Source: SG8-41 sp036555035
GTDB lineage: Bacteria > Pseudomonadota > Gammaproteobacteria > Burkholderiales > SG8-41
Reading direction: 5' to 3'
Assembly (NCBI GenBank): GCA_036555035.1
Contig: DATBMB010000156.1
Coordinates: 1 to 5,371, forward strand
Length of the DNA: 5,371 nucleotides
The position numbers and the translations under genes were made by a program. Positions 5,316-5,371 of the stretch are shown here, piece after piece. How positions within the stretch are numbered: position 1 is the first letter of the stretch; each line of letters begins with the position of its first letter. The notes under the pieces are model-generated. The model had not been told where the DNA came from, made no database searches, and worked only from the letters and a program-made list of their open reading frames with translations.

Positions 5316-5371
5316 ACCAGATCCCAACCGCTCTGCCACCCGGCCCGCGGAGACTGGCCAATGCGCGGGTG

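Noticed and set aside
5320..5371. GTGGCAGAGCGGTTGGGAT on the minus strand resembles a tRNA 5' half (D-arm)
   Set aside because: No matching 3' acceptor strand, anticodon arm or T-arm can be found at the required distances.

Overview
The window is a GC-rich stretch of bacterial chromosome with no visible insertion sequence, phage gene or CRISPR array. The OmpR and EnvZ proteins are full length and very close to the proteobacterial OmpR/EnvZ pair. High GC, frequent GTG starts and a CaiB/BaiF CoA-transferase gene joined to an AroQ-like gene suggest a betaproteobacterium, probably Burkholderiales or a relative. This placement is inferred from gene content, not from a search.

Layout. (1) Positions 1-523, minus strand: the 5' end of a class III (CaiB/BaiF) CoA-transferase gene, cut by the window edge. 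It is joined by a 4-base GTGA overlap to an upstream gene for a type II dehydroquinase-like protein that lacks most of the family's active-site residues. (2) Positions 581-928, plus strand: a RidA-family imine deaminase-type protein, divergent from the previous pair. (3) Positions 953-2089, minus strand: a 378-residue DGQHR-domain protein (DndB-like superfamily) standing alone, convergent with the RidA gene and with no dnd/dpt partner in view. (4) Positions 2246-2931, minus strand: two small exported proteins, 123 and 89 residues, probably co-transcribed. (5) Positions 2932-3163: a divergent control region with a perfect TATAAT for the minus strand, a terminator-like hairpin, and a 47-base nested dyad containing four OmpR-type half-sites. 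(6) Positions 3164-5232, plus strand: ompR and envZ, overlapping by GTGA. (7) Positions 5233-5371: non-coding, holding a 78-base segment bounded by 11-base perfect inverted repeats.

How they fit together. EnvZ senses at the inner membrane and phosphorylates OmpR. The dyad between ompR and the small secreted-protein genes is the obvious candidate for an OmpR site controlling both sides: autoregulation of ompR-envZ, and regulation of two envelope proteins that may belong to the same response. The AroQ-like/CoA-transferase pair looks like part of a catabolic operon continuing beyond position 1. The orphan DGQHR gene is the least explained complete gene here.
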